Notes: generated from the sequence alone by a model not told the origin. DNA of 64,000 bases from Lysinibacillus sphaericus (GCF_001629735.1 NZ_CP015224.1:496001-560000), one strand, 5' to 3'. Shown: positions 51,564 through 61,117, numbered from the stretch's first letter. Numbers and translations: made by a program.

Positions 51564-52961
51564 TTAAATCAAAAACACCGCTACAATCGTCGTCACAACA
51601 AGCCCAATGGCTACAGGAATTAAGTTCCGCCTTGCCAGTTCAAATGGGCTGACATTACAAATAGCAGCAGCTGGAATTAAAGCCCAAGGAATCAAGGTGC
51701 CACCACCAACCCAAATAGCTGTGATTTGCCCTAAAGCAGTTAAAGTGGCTGTTCCCCCACCAATGGCATTCCCAAATAGACTGCCAATTGAGCCTGCTAA
51801 AGAAATTCCAGAGAAGCCCGAACCATCCAATCCAGTAATAGCTCCAACAACCGCTAACGTCATAACAGCAATTTCCTTTGTTAAAGGTACGACCGCGGCA
51901 AGGCCAACTCCAAGATCATTAACAATGCCGTGTGAGGTAGCGGGGAGATGGTCCCCGATGATTTGTGTAAAGCCAGCATCTCCAAGATAGAAGAATGCGG
52001 CGATTGGGATAACAGGGCCGAAAACTTTAAAGCCGAATTGGAACCCTTGTATCAAATAGCTTGTTGTCTTCTCGAGACCCTCCGCTTTATGAGTAACAAT
52101 ACTAAGCAAAAGTAGGATAAAAACAGAGGTTCCACCGATTAGAGCAGTTGCATCGCCGCCCGTTAATTTGAATACTGACATCGTGATTACATCTAATATA
52201 AAGGCAATGGGAATAAGCACGGCGAAGAAACGCTTTTGCCCAATTGACAGTAAATGTTCAGTAGTTTCTTTTTCGCCAGCTTCCTCTTCCTCGTTGACCG
52301 TATTGAAAAGTAACGTTCCTCGTTTCATATCTCGCCGTAAGAAAATATAAGCAACAATTGTCGTCACAACCCCCATAGTAATGACGAGTGGAATACTAGC
52401 CGTAACCACATCTCCAACAGGTATACCTGCTGCATCAGCGGTTAGTTTTGGAGCCCCTTGTATGACAAAATCACTCGATAACGCCATCCCATGCCCAAAT
52501 AAGTTCATCGCCATGGCAACGCCAAGTGCAGGAAGCCCCGCACGAATCGCAACAGGCAACAAAACGGCTCCTAACAACGCAACAGCCGGTGAAGGCCAGA
52601 AAAACCAAGAGATTAACATCATCAAAAGACCAATTGTCCAATAGGCAAGTGCGGGTGTCTTAATAAATTTGGTAAAAGGAGCAATCATAATCTCATTAAT
52701 ACCTGAAGTTATCATTACTCGACTCATGGCAACAATAATCGAAATAATCAAAATGGTGGATAACAACTCTGTAATGGCGTAAATAAAGCTGTTAAAAATA
52801 CCACTAATGGACGAAGTTAAATTGCCAGTCGCAATGATCGCTAGCATGAAGATGCCAAGTATACAAATGAGGGTGGTATCACGACGTTTAACCATAAATC
52901 CGATGATGAGCACAATGAAAATAACGTAAATCCAATGGAGAGCTGTGAATTCAATCCCCAT
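51564..52961 (-). CDS. Putative ion-transporter-superfamily permease
   Basis: 465 residues with about 12 membrane helices and a hydrophilic central loop (NEEEEAGEKETTEHL, about residues 225-240). Overall pattern (SWFFWPSPAVALLGAVLLPVAIRAG; the second-half repeat VVPLTKEIAVMTLAVVGAITGLDGSGF) fits IT-superfamily organic-anion carriers of the CitMHS/DcuC/GntP kind, but I cannot place it in a subfamily. ATG 52961 behind GAGGGGG. Divergent from the TetR gene at 53346. Confidence 0.6.
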   Translation of the reverse strand: MGIEFTALHWIYVIFIVLIIGFMVKRRDTTLICILGIFMLAIIATGNLTSSISGIFNSFIYAITELLSTILIISIIVAMSRVMITSGINEIMIAPFTKFIKTPALAYWTIGLLMMLISWFFWPSPAVALLGAVLLPVAIRAGLPALGVAMAMNLFGHGMALSSDFVIQGAPKLTADAAGIPVGDVVTASIPLVITMGVVTTIVAYIFLRRDMKRGTLLFNTVNEEEEAGEKETTEHLLSIGQKRFFAVLIPIAFILDVITMSVFKLTGGDATALIGGTSVFILLLLSIVTHKAEGLEKTTSYLIQGFQFGFKVFGPVIPIAAFFYLGDAGFTQIIGDHLPATSHGIVNDLGVGLAAVVPLTKEIAVMTLAVVGAITGLDGSGFSGISLAGSIGSLFGNAIGGGTATLTALGQITAIWVGGGTLIPWALIPAAAICNVSPFELARRNLIPVAIGLVVTTIVAVFLI

Positions 52962-53285
52962 AATGTTTCCCCCTCAATATTCGACCTGATTTTATAGAAT
53001 ATGAAGAGAAAAAAAAGATGGTGATGATTTTGAAAAATTTCGAGCTTGGTGGAAGTTCTTGTAAATTTATAAGGTAAATAATAACTATTGATGCTGAAAA
53101 GCATAAAATTAATGAAAAGGGCCGTGCTACACGTTGAAGTAATACTTTGAAATGATGAAGGAGCAAGAATAATAAGCGATAGCATTGTTACGAAGAAGAA
53201 CGCTAATCAAGAGAAAAAAACCTAGCCATTATGTATAAATATTAATAGGTAAAAAATATAGTATGACAGTAATTATTACTTCGTA
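52962..53285. other. Intergenic region between divergent genes
   Basis: About 320 bp upstream of the transporter without a supported gene. Open stretches on the minus strand are hydrophobic and lack ribosome sites. The promoter of the transporter gene must lie here but was not pinned down. Confidence 0.4.
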
Positions 53286-53333
53286 TTGACTTTATAGATA
53301 CAACACTTTATTATATAGACCAGTCATTATAAT
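53286..53333 (+). promoter_or_regulatory. Promoter with LmrA/YxaF-type operator
   Basis: TTGACT (53286-53291) and TATTAT (53309-53314) are 17 bp apart. ATAGACCAGTCATTATAAT (53315-53333) directly follows the -10 and closely resembles the operator of the B. subtilis LmrA/YxaF repressors (ATAGACCRGTC then an AT-rich half). It suggests autorepression of the TetR gene. Confidence 0.65.
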
Positions 53334-53345
53334 TCGGAGGGGAAC

Positions 53346-53945
53346 ATGCCTAGAAATCAAGAAAGTAAAATGAAAATTTTATCGACGGCGTCAGTACTAT
53401 TTCAAAAACAAGGGTACCACGCTACTGGATTAAATCAAATTATTAAAGAGTCGGGTTGTCCAAAAGGTTCGCTTTATTATTATTTTCCTGAAGGTAAGGA
53501 ACAATTAGCGACAGAGGCAATTAACAGAACAAAGGATCTTGCTGTTCAAGAGCTAAGAAATTTATTTTCACAGCATAATGATGTAATAAAAGCTTTAGAG
53601 TGTTTTTTTGATCAATTTACAAGTTTTGATTCGAAAGTTGCCCATGATGGGATCCCATTAGCACTTATTTCTTTGGAAACTTGGCATATGAGTGAGCAAC
53701 TTCGTTTAGCATGCAAGGATGCTTATGAAGCACTTATTTTGATAGTAAAGGCAAAATTTATTCAATCAAACTGGCCCCCTAATGAAGCTACAGAAATGTC
53801 GTATTTAGTCTTTAGCATGATAGAAGGTGGCAGTATTTTTGTACTCACTTCCCAATCAAATGAACCACTTAAAAGAATATGTAAAACGATTATAGAATTA
53901 CTCGAGATAAAACAACGTGAAATTAGAGGAAATAGAGGGATATAA
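53346..53945 (+). CDS. TetR family regulator (LmrA/YxaF-like)
   Basis: 199 residues. The DNA-binding domain (ILSTASVLFQKQGYHATGLNQIIKE, then CPKGSLYYYFPEGKEQLA) is typical of the YxaF/LmrA/LfrR group, as is the helical ligand domain with IPLALISLETW. ATG 53346 behind GGAGGGG. The operator immediately upstream supports this subgroup. In B. subtilis these respond to flavonoids and lincomycin-type drugs and control efflux or oxygenase genes. No such target is adjacent, so the divergent transporter or the serine hydrolase may be targets. Confidence 0.87.
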   Translation: MPRNQESKMKILSTASVLFQKQGYHATGLNQIIKESGCPKGSLYYYFPEGKEQLATEAINRTKDLAVQELRNLFSQHNDVIKALECFFDQFTSFDSKVAHDGIPLALISLETWHMSEQLRLACKDAYEALILIVKAKFIQSNWPPNEATEMSYLVFSMIEGGSIFVLTSQSNEPLKRICKTIIELLEIKQREIRGNRGI

Positions 53946-54039
53946 AAAGCCATACATGCTCAAAGAATGAGGTTTTCATACATTGGAATACTAATAAACA
54001 AAAGTTATATAGCCAGAATTCAAAAGGAGGTATGGTTTA

Positions 54040-54069
54040 TGCCATTGGATAACATTTCAAGTAACTAAT
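54040..54069 (+). CDS. Nine-codon leader-like ORF
   Basis: ATG at 54040, seven bases behind a perfect AAGGAGGT, opens MPLDNISSN and a stop, 26 bp before the serine hydrolase gene. It could be a translated leader peptide or the stump of a deleted gene. Confidence 0.35.
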
Positions 54070-54095
54070 AGTACAAACTAAGGAGTGCTTGAAAT

Positions 54096-55076
54096 TTGCT
54101 AAAATCATATATTCATTCATTTTTAAACACAAAGGAAGAGGAATTTAGTGGAAATATATTAGTAGTTCGTCAAGGAGAAACCATTTATAAAGAATCTTTT
54201 GGAAAAGCAAATTATGAATGGGACATACCAAATACCGCTATAACTAAGTTCCGTATTGGGTCAGTAACAAAAATATTTACTGCCATTGCAATTTTAATAC
54301 TAATGGAAGAAAAAAAGTTATTGTTACATAATACTGTAGCTGATTTTATTCCGAACTTTCCAAAAGGCAACCAAATTACGATTGAACATCTATTAACTCA
54401 TACATCTGGCATTGGTAATATAACTGATCAACCTGATTTTTTATTAAAATCTTATCAGCTACAATCTCCAGATGATTTGATAAATTGGATTGCTTCATGT
54501 TCATTCAAATCTTTACCAGGGAAAGAATTTAATTATTCTAATTCAGGATACATTGTGTTAGGTAAGATACTTGAAGTAATAAGTGGTTTAAGTTATGAAG
54601 AATTTCTTAAACAAAAGATTTTACAGCCTCTATCCATGTTAAATACGGGTCTTGATTCTAACGAAGCTATTCAAAAGCATAAAGCAAGTGGTTATGAGTT
54701 GGATAAAAATAATAATATTTATCATGCTAGCTTCATCAATATGTCTAACACTTATTCGGCTGGAGGGTTATTTTCAACAGTTGAAGATTTACATTTACTT
54801 GATGATGGAATAAAAAGTAATAGTTTATTAACCAAAAATATAACATCTCAAATGTTTTCATCAGGTCGTTTTGGCTATGGATATGGATGGAACATTACGA
54901 AGACAAAAAAGAATAATATGCTCATTTTTCATCATGGGGGCATTAATGGTTTTACGTCCTCATACTTGAAGTTGCTAGAAAAGAACGTGACGATTATAGT
55001 TTTAAGTAATATGTCGACGTTATTAACGTCAACAGTTGCTAATGAAATTGTTGCTTATTTAGAGAATTGCAACTAA
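54096..55076 (+). CDS. Serine hydrolase of the beta-lactamase class C family
   Basis: 326 residues. The catalytic SxxK is Ser56-Val-Thr-Lys59, YxN is Tyr147-Ser-Asn149, and a C-terminal HHGGING stands in the KTG position. No signal peptide is visible, so it is likely cytoplasmic: an esterase or D-aminopeptidase-type enzyme rather than a drug-resistance beta-lactamase. TTG 54096 lies ten bases behind GGAG. Confidence 0.87.
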   Translation: MLKSYIHSFLNTKEEEFSGNILVVRQGETIYKESFGKANYEWDIPNTAITKFRIGSVTKIFTAIAILILMEEKKLLLHNTVADFIPNFPKGNQITIEHLLTHTSGIGNITDQPDFLLKSYQLQSPDDLINWIASCSFKSLPGKEFNYSNSGYIVLGKILEVISGLSYEEFLKQKILQPLSMLNTGLDSNEAIQKHKASGYELDKNNNIYHASFINMSNTYSAGGLFSTVEDLHLLDDGIKSNSLLTKNITSQMFSSGRFGYGYGWNITKTKKNNMLIFHHGGINGFTSSYLKLLEKNVTIIVLSNMSTLLTSTVANEIVAYLENCN

Positions 55077-55130
55077 GGGTAAGACACTTTTTTTTATTTG
55101 GATGAAATTGCTAGAGCAGAGTCTTATTGA

Positions 55131-55178
55131 GGCCTACAAATTGTTAGATAATAACTAGCAATTTGTGGGCCATTTTTA
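55131..55178 (+). terminator. Terminator of the serine hydrolase gene
   Basis: GGCCTACAAATTG (55131-55143) pairs with CAATTTGTGGGCC (55159-55171) with one wobble, followed by ATTTTTA. The rest of the gap to 55440 is AT-rich and gene-free except for the palindrome at 55334. Confidence 0.8.
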
Positions 55179-55333
55179 TGGCATAATACTGTGCAATTTA
55201 TCTATCAAACTAGCTCCATATACAGGTCTAATCAACCTAACAACTACTTTTTTAGCATGTTTTAATTTTCTCTAATTACGTACCCACAAACAAGATAATT
55301 GAAAGAATTGAATTTTTATAATAGAATACTTTT

Positions 55334-55353
55334 ATAGATTATCGATAATCTAT
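55334..55353. promoter_or_regulatory. Perfect 20-bp palindrome, likely GntR operator
   Basis: ATAGATTATCGATAATCTAT is a perfect palindrome 87 bp before the GntR-family gene. Position and symmetry suggest the binding site of that regulator. Confidence 0.5.
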
Positions 55354-55440
55354 AATCCATAATATATAACACCTGTAGCTAATCACCCTATACACTGAAC
55401 TATGTTAAAATAAAACATATAAATTTATTGGAGTGGTTTA

Positions 55441-56079
55441 ATGGGGTTTGATGAAAATTCAATTTCAAAAAAAACAATTTCTGAACAAATAGCTGAACAA
55501 TTATTATTTCGCATATTTTCTGGTTATTATGAACAAGGTCAGCGCTTAATAGAAGCGGAAATTGCAAAAGAGTTACAAGTAAGTCATGCACCTGTCCGAG
55601 AGGCACTTTATCTTTTACAAAAAGATGGTGTAGTTGAAAAAGTACAACATAAAGGTGTAAGAGTGAAGACTATATCCGATCAGGAATTGAAGGATTATTT
55701 GGAAGCGCTTTATAACCTATTGGATTTTGCACTGACTAAATGTGAACCTAAATGGACTGGTGATTTGCAAAATGAACTATTAATTCGTTTTGAAGCGATG
55801 AAACAAAAAAAGTCTGCTGAAAATATTTATGAATATGTTGTTTCGTTTGCTCATTTATTACAGTTGTTTTTTGATGTTTCAGGAAATATTGCGATGCTAC
55901 GATTCTTTAAAGAAACAATCTTTGTTACAAATGTAGTTGCCCAAACAAAATGGAAAATGAATCTAGTTGAGTCCTACCATATGTCCATCAATACATTTAT
56001 CAGATGTATAGAAGCGTCAGATTTTGATCATGCACGAGTAGCTATTAAAGATGTTATTTTATGGTACCAATTTAAATAA
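55441..56079 (+). CDS. GntR family regulator (FCD/FadR-like)
   Basis: 212 residues. The N-terminal winged helix (QIAEQLLFRIFSGYYEQGQRLIEAEIAKELQ, then VSHAPVREALYLLQKDGVVEK) is a classic GntR domain, followed by a helical FCD-like ligand domain. ATG 55441 behind GGAGTGG. The dehydrogenase gene starts 19 bp downstream, so it is the likely co-transcribed target. Confidence 0.87.
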   Translation: MGFDENSISKKTISEQIAEQLLFRIFSGYYEQGQRLIEAEIAKELQVSHAPVREALYLLQKDGVVEKVQHKGVRVKTISDQELKDYLEALYNLLDFALTKCEPKWTGDLQNELLIRFEAMKQKKSAENIYEYVVSFAHLLQLFFDVSGNIAMLRFFKETIFVTNVVAQTKWKMNLVESYHMSINTFIRCIEASDFDHARVAIKDVILWYQFK

Positions 56080-56098
56080 TTTTATGGGGGTAACATAA

Positions 56099-57148
56099 AT
56101 GAAAGCTGCAGTTTGGCATGGTGTGAAAGATATTAGAGTAGAAGAGGTTGAATTACGTACTTTAAGAGAAGATGAAGTGAAAGTAAAAGTAGCATGGGCT
56201 GGTATTTGTGGCAGTGATTTGCATGAATACGAAGAAGGTCCAGTTTTTGTACCAGTTGATGTGAAAGCTGATTTAACAGGTGAAGTTGCCCCACTTACAA
56301 TGGGTCATGAATTTGCTGGTATCATCGAGGAAGTTGGTTCTAAAGTTACGGACTTACAGGTAGGAGACCGAGTGGTCATCAATCCTACTTTAACTTATAG
56401 AAACAAACATGAAGATGTCGATCGATATGATGGATTTAACTTTATAGGATTACATGGAGACGGTGGATTTGCGGAATATGTCAATGTCCCTGCAACAAAT
56501 ATACACCGTTTAGCAGATAACTTAACATTACAAGATGGTGCACTAGTAGAACCAATGGCAGTAGCTGTACAAGCTGTCAAAGATGCTGGCGTTACATTAG
56601 GAGATTCTGTTGCAGTATTTGGAGCTGGCCCAATCGGATTATTAACAGTCATCGCTGCAAAAGCATCTGGTGCAAGCAAAGTCATCGTATTAGATTTATC
56701 TGATGAACGATTAGAAAAGGCAAAAGAATTGGGTGCAACCCATGCTATTAATTCAGGTAAAGAAAATCCTGTACAGGCAGTTCGAGCAATTGTAGCAGAT
56801 GGTGTTGATGTATCTTTTGAGGTTGCTGGTGTAGCTCCTACCTTTAAGCAGGCAATAGATGTTACAAAACCTCGTGGGAATATGATGATCGTTTCTATTT
56901 TTGCTAGACCAATTGAATGGAATCCAATGCAACTTACAAATACAGGTGTTAATGTACTATCATCCATTGTCTATACACCATCCATTTTTCAAAGAACAAT
57001 TGATGCAATGAGCGCTGGTCAACTAAATCCACAAGGAATCATTACAAGTCAAATTGAACTAGATGAAATTGTTGACAAAGGATTTAAAACATTAACAAGC
57101 GACAAATCGCAGTCTAAAATTTTAGTTTCTATTAGTGGAGAAAATTAA
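56099..57148 (+). CDS. bdhA: Zinc-dependent 2,3-butanediol dehydrogenase
   Basis: 349 residues of the medium-chain dehydrogenase family. Catalytic zinc ligands are Cys37 (GICGSD), His70 and Glu71 (GHEFAG); the NAD motif is GAGPIGLLTV. The loop that normally carries four structural-zinc cysteines is replaced by NPTLTYRNKHEDVDRYDG. That variant, with DGFNFIGLHGDGGFAEYVN, I know from butanediol/acetoin dehydrogenases. It interconverts acetoin or diacetyl and 2,3-butanediol; a sugar alcohol substrate is possible. Confidence 0.83.
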   Translation: MKAAVWHGVKDIRVEEVELRTLREDEVKVKVAWAGICGSDLHEYEEGPVFVPVDVKADLTGEVAPLTMGHEFAGIIEEVGSKVTDLQVGDRVVINPTLTYRNKHEDVDRYDGFNFIGLHGDGGFAEYVNVPATNIHRLADNLTLQDGALVEPMAVAVQAVKDAGVTLGDSVAVFGAGPIGLLTVIAAKASGASKVIVLDLSDERLEKAKELGATHAINSGKENPVQAVRAIVADGVDVSFEVAGVAPTFKQAIDVTKPRGNMMIVSIFARPIEWNPMQLTNTGVNVLSSIVYTPSIFQRTIDAMSAGQLNPQGIITSQIELDEIVDKGFKTLTSDKSQSKILVSISGEN

Positions 57149-57169
57149 TAATCTAAATCTATTCTTCGG

Positions 57170-57202
57170 GAGCATGGCTAATGGCAGCCATGCTCTTTTC
57201 TT
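57170..57202 (+). terminator. Terminator of the butanediol dehydrogenase gene
   Basis: GAGCATGGCT (57170-57179) pairs with AGCCATGCTC (57186-57195) followed by TTTTC. Confidence 0.8.
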
Positions 57203-57250
57203 ATTTTTATAGTCTGCTACTGAGGTGCATTTTAGCTTTAAAAATATACC

Positions 57251-57721
57251 TTAATTTCTTTCTCTTGCCCTTTGCGTGTCTCTAATATTCTTTTGAACCG
57301 TGATGGATGCAAATAAACTAAGAACAAATGACATCCCATAAAATCCTTTTTCGCTTAAAACAATACTTTCAGCATTGTATAATCCAATAGCCATTAATAA
57401 AATAGATACTATAAGTGCAATCCAACTAATACCATAATACATATTTGTAACGGGTATTCCCTCATCCTTATCTCTTACTGATTTTTGTAGAGATACTGCC
57501 GAGTAAAGTCCTAATACTAAAACTGCTAAGTAATATCCAGTTTCGTTTAGTGGCATCGTTGCGTTAAACAAACCTATAAAATAAGCAGTAACACCCACTA
57601 ACAATGCAGCCCAAGAAGCACCCTTAAAAGCAGCAGTCGGTTCTCCCTCCTGCCTTTCCACTTTGATTTTTGGAGCTGGCTGTTTTTCCTTTTCTTCTGA
57701 ACTCTCAGTTTGATTCGACAA
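57251..57721 (-). CDS. YiaA/YiaB-type membrane protein
   Basis: About 156 residues with two copies of the two-helix YiaAB domain (SWAALLVGVTAYFIGLFNA...LGLYSAVSLQKSVRD and SWIALIVSILLMAIGLYNA...LSLFASITVQKNIRD), plus a charged N-terminal tail. TTG 57721 is six bases behind AGGAGG. The frame is open to ATG 57760 but that has no ribosome site. Function of this family is unknown, and stress roles are often suggested. Confidence 0.83.
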   Translation of the reverse strand: MSNQTESSEEKEKQPAPKIKVERQEGEPTAAFKGASWAALLVGVTAYFIGLFNATMPLNETGYYLAVLVLGLYSAVSLQKSVRDKDEGIPVTNMYYGISWIALIVSILLMAIGLYNAESIVLSEKGFYGMSFVLSLFASITVQKNIRDTQRARERN

Positions 57722-57887
57722 TTTTCTCCTCCTTCTATCACTGTATAATAACTTCTTCATCTACAGGATGTTATGAGAACAGAAACATATTTGAATTTTT
57801 TTTTTCTTCCTTAGCATCAGGTTTACTATCTTGAATAGGGTGCCCTTGCCTATATCAGGGTTCAGTTCATTCCTCTAAAGCTATTTT

Positions 57888-58406
57888 TTAACTTAATTGA
57901 ACAATCGTTAATGCGCGGCTGCCATATCCAGATACAGGATTTCCAGCTGCACTTACGCCAACTACATCTCCAGGATTTAAAGGAGTTTGAATGATATAGG
58001 CTGAACTACTTCTATTAGCCACATTAAATATTGCCTCTCCTGTGCCATCATAAATGGGAACTCCATTGATTGTAATGAATACTGTGAAAAATGGCTGAGT
58101 TGGATCTGGAGCTGCAGTGGCCTCTGAATTTATAGAAATTGTAATCTGGTATATCCCACTTTCAAGAACTACCAATTCATTCCCAGAGCTACTTACTGTA
58201 ATATTTTTGGATAACGGACCTACTTCATCAAATGAAATGGGTGTCCGAGTGGGTCCAACCACAGATTCTAATACTAGACTTCTTAGTGAACCATAACCCA
58301 ACACGCCTCTTTCAGCAGGCGCAATTGGACCAGAAAGAGCAACGATTTTTCTAAAGAAATTGTTTTCATTTTGACAAATACATTTATGCATTTGGTTAAA
58401 TAACAT
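57888..58406 (-). CDS. BclA C-terminal-like (C1q/TNF fold) spore-surface protein
   Basis: 172 residues. A short N terminus (CICQNENNFFRK) is followed by a beta-rich jelly-roll domain (VSSSGNELVVLESGIYQITISI; FFTVFITINGVPI; PLNPGDVVGVSA) resembling the BclA C-terminal trimerisation head. There is no collagen-like Gly-X-Y region, so it is a head without a stalk. Start ATG 58406 behind GAGGTG. Probably exosporium or coat; sporulation promoter elements could not be assigned with confidence. Confidence 0.75.
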   Translation of the reverse strand: MLFNQMHKCICQNENNFFRKIVALSGPIAPAERGVLGYGSLRSLVLESVVGPTRTPISFDEVGPLSKNITVSSSGNELVVLESGIYQITISINSEATAAPDPTQPFFTVFITINGVPIYDGTGEAIFNVANRSSSAYIIQTPLNPGDVVGVSAAGNPVSGYGSRALTIVQLS

Positions 58407-58415
58407 ATTTTTCAC

Positions 58416-59560
58416 CTCAGTAATATAATTAAAGTATTATATTATATTCCTTTAGAAAGAAGGTACTTGTACGAGTGTCCAATATGTATAAATAAGAGTA
58501 CGACAATTGAGTGGCTAATATGACTGATTGTCAGGCTATCATAACTCGAAATACTATGTCTACTCGAATACAATGGAGAGCTACTAATTTAATTTTCCCT
58601 TCAATATGCCAATACTAAAATCAAGGATGGGAATGGTTTCATATATTAGGCAGTGTTTACTCCTGATAATATGTACCATACTGCAGGTAAAGGAATGGAA
58701 ACGTTAGGGCTTACCTATGAATAAAATTTTTGAAACTATCATTCTCGTAACGGAGCGGTGGTAAGGACCTGTTTACGAACAAATGAAATAAATCATGATG
58801 GCGAAATCTGTTTTACATATTAAAGAGCTGTAAAGAGCAAACGCCATAGATGCCCCTATAAATACAATTAAAACAACAGGTACTTATACTGGATGGAAAT
58901 GCAAAAAATTAAACAATTTATATTGAATGATCCTCTATACAAACATTATTATGGATAGTCAAAAAAAGAGGTTGAAAATGATGAGTAGTGATTATTCCAT
59001 TACTAGGTGCAACTTTTGTTGCTGTAAGGGGTAGGGGCTCTTTTGAAGGAGTATATGGAGCTAAATTAAATGTGAAAACTTATGATATTACCGATAAAAA
59101 TAAAGCTAAGGTAGTAGATTCAAGTAATATTAATTTATAGAATTTATTGTGATGGTGGGTTGTTTAAGTTTGGCATCAGGGAATGGTTTACGCCTCTAGA
59201 AATACAACTAAAACGATTAGAGGTTTATTGGATTTTTGATGAACTGTATTTTAAAGTACTTCCCCTAAATATTCCTTTTAGATAACCATTTTCCAAATGG
59301 CTACTTCCAATTTAGCAGATGTATTAAAGTATAGTTTATATTTATTTTGAATACTATATTATATGAGTTTTGTAAAAAAACGAAATAAAATCCTCATCGT
59401 ACTGTTGGTGAATGTGAAAAATATCAATATTTAAAGATTTTTTGAGAGACTACTCTAATTATGGTTTCTAAGCTTTTGTAGTAATTGAGTGATTATAAAA
59501 TCTAAATTACTTTTCTACAGCTTCTCGAACTTGATTTATACAGATTAGGAGGGAAACAAT
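58416..59560. pseudogene. Long region of degenerate coding sequence
   Basis: No intact gene in about 1.1 kb. Plus-strand fragments separated by stops look protein-like: FTPDNMYHTAGKGMETLGLT near 58660, RNGAVVRTCLRTNEINHDGE near 58750, and VVIIPLLGATFVAV followed by EGVYGAKLNVKTYDITDK between about 58985 and 59135. They may be one or two decayed surface-protein genes. I do not recognise them. The last about 200 bp form the AT-rich upstream region of the lipase. Confidence 0.5.
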
Positions 59561-61117
59561 TTGAAAAAAATGGTTTTGTTATTAGGTATAGTGACAAGTA
59601 TTCTTTTTTCTACTCCAGATGTTTTTGCCTCAAATACGATTGAACCAAACGGATTGAAGCCACCAGGTGAAAGTTTTACACCTGGAGAGTGGTTTCTTGG
59701 AGATACTCCACCTAATGCTGATCCGAATAAACCACCTATTGTTTTCGTTCAAGGAAAAAACGGTAATTCTACCAATTGGTATGGTCATACTGAATATCAC
59801 GGTCTTAATGATATGTATACAAAAGCTTATGAAGCTGGATATCAAACGGTATTTGTTCAATTGTATGATTCAGCAGGTAAAGGCTCTTATAGTCAATACG
59901 ATAACGGAAAATTATTAGCCTCTATGTTAAAAGAAATCAGTCAATATTTTCATGGAAAAAAAATAAATATAGTTGCCCATAGTAAGGGTGGGCCCGATAC
60001 TCAAGCAGCATTAGTACTTAATAATGCTCATCCGTACGTTGGTAGAGTGTTTACTTTAGGATCCCCTCATTATGGATCAGAGTTAGCTGACCTTGCATAT
60101 AGTTGGTGGGCAGGTTGGCTAGCTGATTTACTAGGTGAAAAAGATGATGGAACATATTCACTTCAGGTTGGAGAAATGGAACACTTTCGCTCACTAATAG
60201 ACAATCACCCCAATGTAAGCAAAAACAACTATTATACAATTGCCGGTACTAATACAGGGCCATTTCTATCTGCACTTTGGATGGGTGGTCTATATCTTTC
60301 CGATCCAAATGATGGATTAGTTAAAGAGGCGAGTACTAAATTATTTTACGGAACACATCTATTTACCGATACCTCACTTGACCATGACAATATTCGAATG
60401 GGATCTGCGGTATTTTCTAGATTGGAACATTATCTACAGTCTTCTTCTACTGATCTTAGCATTATGAACAAAGAATTCTTTTCTCAAACTGATATGTTTC
60501 AAGAGTTAGATGTTTCTCATTATTTTTATGGAGGAAAGTTACAGTCATCAAATGATGTTACACATTCTTTTTATATAGATACCGCACTCGATAATGTTAC
60601 ATTGTGGACAGGAATGACTACTGACAAGATAGAGTTGGTATCTCCTTCAGGAAAAAAATACACAAACGAGACAATCGAATCTTATGAGGAAGCCTCTTTC
60701 TTTAATGGCGTGGTACCTCATACATTTCCTAATGTTATCTCTGAGAAGGGGGAATGGAAGGTAAATATAAGCACGCAGGAAGGTGATAATGCGTATTTAC
60801 TAGCTGTTCAACATGGAGGCCCATCTTTGATTAAGGTGAGTATACCAACAGCAGCATTAGAAACGAATAATATTATTACAATACAAGCAAATCAAAAATT
60901 ACGAAATCTTGCCTTCGATGTACAAGTACTAGATCCAGCAGGCAAAGATATTGCCTCCTCTCTACAAATACAAAAGGTTGATCAACAAAAATTTTCAGTA
61001 ATTTTTCCAGAGAATAAAAAGGCTGGTGTATATAACATAACTTTAAACATTTCTGGTGAAACCTTACAAGGTGAGCCATATAAGAGGACGATTGTTCGTT
61101 CTAAGTATTTAAAATAG
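59561..61117 (+). CDS. Secreted lipase/esterase (alpha/beta hydrolase)
   Basis: 518 residues. A signal peptide (residues 1-23, ending DVFA) is followed by an alpha/beta hydrolase domain. PIVFVQGKNGNSTNW resembles an oxyanion loop and the nucleophile elbow is AHSKGG with Ser141, an Ala variant of GxSxG as in many Bacillus lipases. A long C-terminal beta-rich region (about 310-518) may be a binding or adhesion domain. TTG start at 59561 behind AGGAGGG. Confidence 0.85.
   Translation: MKKMVLLLGIVTSILFSTPDVFASNTIEPNGLKPPGESFTPGEWFLGDTPPNADPNKPPIVFVQGKNGNSTNWYGHTEYHGLNDMYTKAYEAGYQTVFVQLYDSAGKGSYSQYDNGKLLASMLKEISQYFHGKKINIVAHSKGGPDTQAALVLNNAHPYVGRVFTLGSPHYGSELADLAYSWWAGWLADLLGEKDDGTYSLQVGEMEHFRSLIDNHPNVSKNNYYTIAGTNTGPFLSALWMGGLYLSDPNDGLVKEASTKLFYGTHLFTDTSLDHDNIRMGSAVFSRLEHYLQSSSTDLSIMNKEFFSQTDMFQELDVSHYFYGGKLQSSNDVTHSFYIDTALDNVTLWTGMTTDKIELVSPSGKKYTNETIESYEEASFFNGVVPHTFPNVISEKGEWKVNISTQEGDNAYLLAVQHGGPSLIKVSIPTAALETNNIITIQANQKLRNLAFDVQVLDPAGKDIASSLQIQKVDQQKFSVIFPENKKAGVYNITLNISGETLQGEPYKRTIVRSKYLK

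Noticed and set aside
56395-56967. 190-codon minus-strand frame opposite the butanediol dehydrogenase
   Set aside because: Shadow frame with Ser/Thr/Pro bias and no family match; the plus-strand gene is certain.
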